The notes under the pieces: model-generated | What the model was told of the DNA's origin: nothing | Databases searched by the model: none | The model's input: only the letters and a program-made list of their open reading frames with translations | Shown: positions 63,405-64,000 of the stretch, piece by piece | How positions within the stretch are numbered: the first letter of the stretch is position 1 | How the letters are laid out: every line of letters begins with the position of its first letter | Translations under genes and position numbers: made by a program | DNA from: Devosia rhodophyticola | GTDB lineage: Bacteria > Pseudomonadota > Alphaproteobacteria > Rhizobiales > Devosiaceae | Assembly: GCF_028816475.1 (NCBI RefSeq) | Contig: NZ_CP118247.1 | Span: 1,240,001-1,304,000, forward strand | Reading direction: 5' to 3' | DNA: 64,000 nt

Positions 63405-64000
63405 ATGTCCCACGAACTCCCCAAAACCCGCGATGGTGCGCCGCGCGCCTTTTTCGGTCGCCGCGTGGGCAAACGCCTGCACGAGGGGCAACAGGCGATC
63501 TATGACGCCACCTTGCCCGATCTTGAAATCAAGCCGGATGACGGTGCATTTGATCCGGCATCCCTGTTCCCCGAGGCCAAAAAACTGTCGCTGGAAATTG
63601 GCTATGGCGGGGGCGAGCATCTGGCTCTGGAGGCCAGCCGCAATCCCGAGACAGGCTACATTGGTTGCGAAGTTTTTACAGGCGGTATCGGCAAGATCGT
63701 CCAGACGATCAATGAGCAGCAGCTAAAAAACATCACACTTTATACCGACGACGCCTACAAGCTTTTGGTCAAACTGCCTGACGCATCGCTTGACGAGATT
63801 TTCCTATTGTACCCCGATCCATGGCCAAAAACCCGACACCACAAACGCCGGTTTGTTTCGCCTACGACGCTCAAGGAACTGGCGCGGGTGCTCAAGCCCG
63901 GTTGCCTGTTTTATTTTGCGACCGATATCGAGGATTACGCCAACTGGACTCTGGCCCATATTCTGGCAACGCCAGAATTTATCTTCGCGCCAAGCCACCC
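63405..64000 (+). CDS. trmB: tRNA (guanine-N7-)-methyltransferase, C-terminus cut off by window edge
   Basis: TrmB uses SAM to methylate G46 of tRNA. The visible 198 residues from ATG 63405 include a basic N-terminus (RAFFGRRVGKRL), the SAM site LSLEIGYGGGEHLALEA and the motif IFLLYPDPWPKTRHHKRRFV. The reading frame remains open at the right edge, where about 30-40 more residues are expected. It follows metK, which makes the SAM it needs. Confidence 0.94.
   Translation, partial: MSHELPKTRDGAPRAFFGRRVGKRLHEGQQAIYDATLPDLEIKPDDGAFDPASLFPEAKKLSLEIGYGGGEHLALEASRNPETGYIGCEVFTGGIGKIVQTINEQQLKNITLYTDDAYKLLVKLPDASLDEIFLLYPDPWPKTRHHKRRFVSPTTLKELARVLKPGCLFYFATDIEDYANWTLAHILATPEFIFAPSH

Noticed and set aside
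1-64000. tRNA, rRNA, prophage, transposase, integrase and toxin-antitoxin genes
   Set aside because: I looked for their hallmark motifs and saw none. All transfer signals such as abrupt base-composition change are also lacking by eye, though a computed profile was not made.

Overview
This is chromosomal DNA from an alphaproteobacterium, most likely a member of Hyphomicrobiales (Rhizobiales) close to Devosia or a relative. The evidence is a GcrA cell-cycle regulator with GANTC sites clustered before it, a Fur/Mur-type regulator with a Mur/Fur-like palindrome before mntH, alphaproteobacterial CsgH curli genes, and the tsaB-rimI-fur / lnt-metK-trmB neighbourhood. The family-level placement is inference. 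I saw no prophage, insertion sequence, CRISPR array, rRNA or tRNA. The window is mainly core and catabolic genes.

Layout. 1-6.6 kb: a truncated ScfR/RamB-type regulator divergent from isocitrate lyase, a HAD dehalogenase, a PAS-LuxR regulator, and an acetoacetate operon (CoA-transferase A and B, thiolase). 6.6-8.2 kb: two curlin-repeat proteins and CsgH. 8.3-14.9 kb: a TRAP transporter (dctP, dctQ, dctM) with its DctB/DctD two-component system. 15-19 kb: a MerR regulator and Zn/Cd/Pb P-type ATPase, then mntH. 19.3-21.8 kb: cytochrome bd oxidase with a 37-residue DUF2474 subunit. 21.8-25.6 kb: an SLC13-type permease and a membrane glycosyltransferase. 25.8-30 kb: argD, argF, hslO, and gcrA. 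30-38.9 kb: a LacI regulator, small genes, a phosphonate-accessory trio, glycerate 2-kinase, a galactose/arabinose dehydrogenase-like protein and an aldo/keto reductase. 39-44.4 kb: a dipeptide ABC transporter. 44.4-47 kb: a GGDEF-EAL protein. 47-54.6 kb: a complete propionyl-CoA to succinyl-CoA operon. 54.7-57.8 kb: gamma-carbonic anhydrase-like protein, SelO and a D-amino-acid-type PLP enzyme. 58-64 kb: fur, rimI, tsaB, lnt, metK and a truncated trmB.

Theme. Several modules feed short-chain acyl units into central metabolism: acetoacetate to acetyl-CoA, acetyl-CoA through the glyoxylate shunt, and propionyl-CoA to succinyl-CoA. TRAP and Dpp transporters import dicarboxylates and peptides. 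The ScfR-type regulator at the left edge belongs to a family known to control such pathways.

Quality note. Five single-base frameshifts interrupt four otherwise well-conserved genes: dctM (two), the glycosyltransferase, methylmalonyl-CoA mutase and lnt. Four are one-base losses in or next to homopolymers, and restoring one base gives full-length proteins of normal family size. Assembly or sequencing error is the simplest explanation. I found no convincing new multi-gene system. The most interesting leads are an ArgF with HDLP in place of HCLP, a DctD with GAFAGA in place of GAFTGA, an orphan phnM/phnN/DUF1045 set, a curlin-CsgH cluster without secretion genes, and several clean candidate operators.
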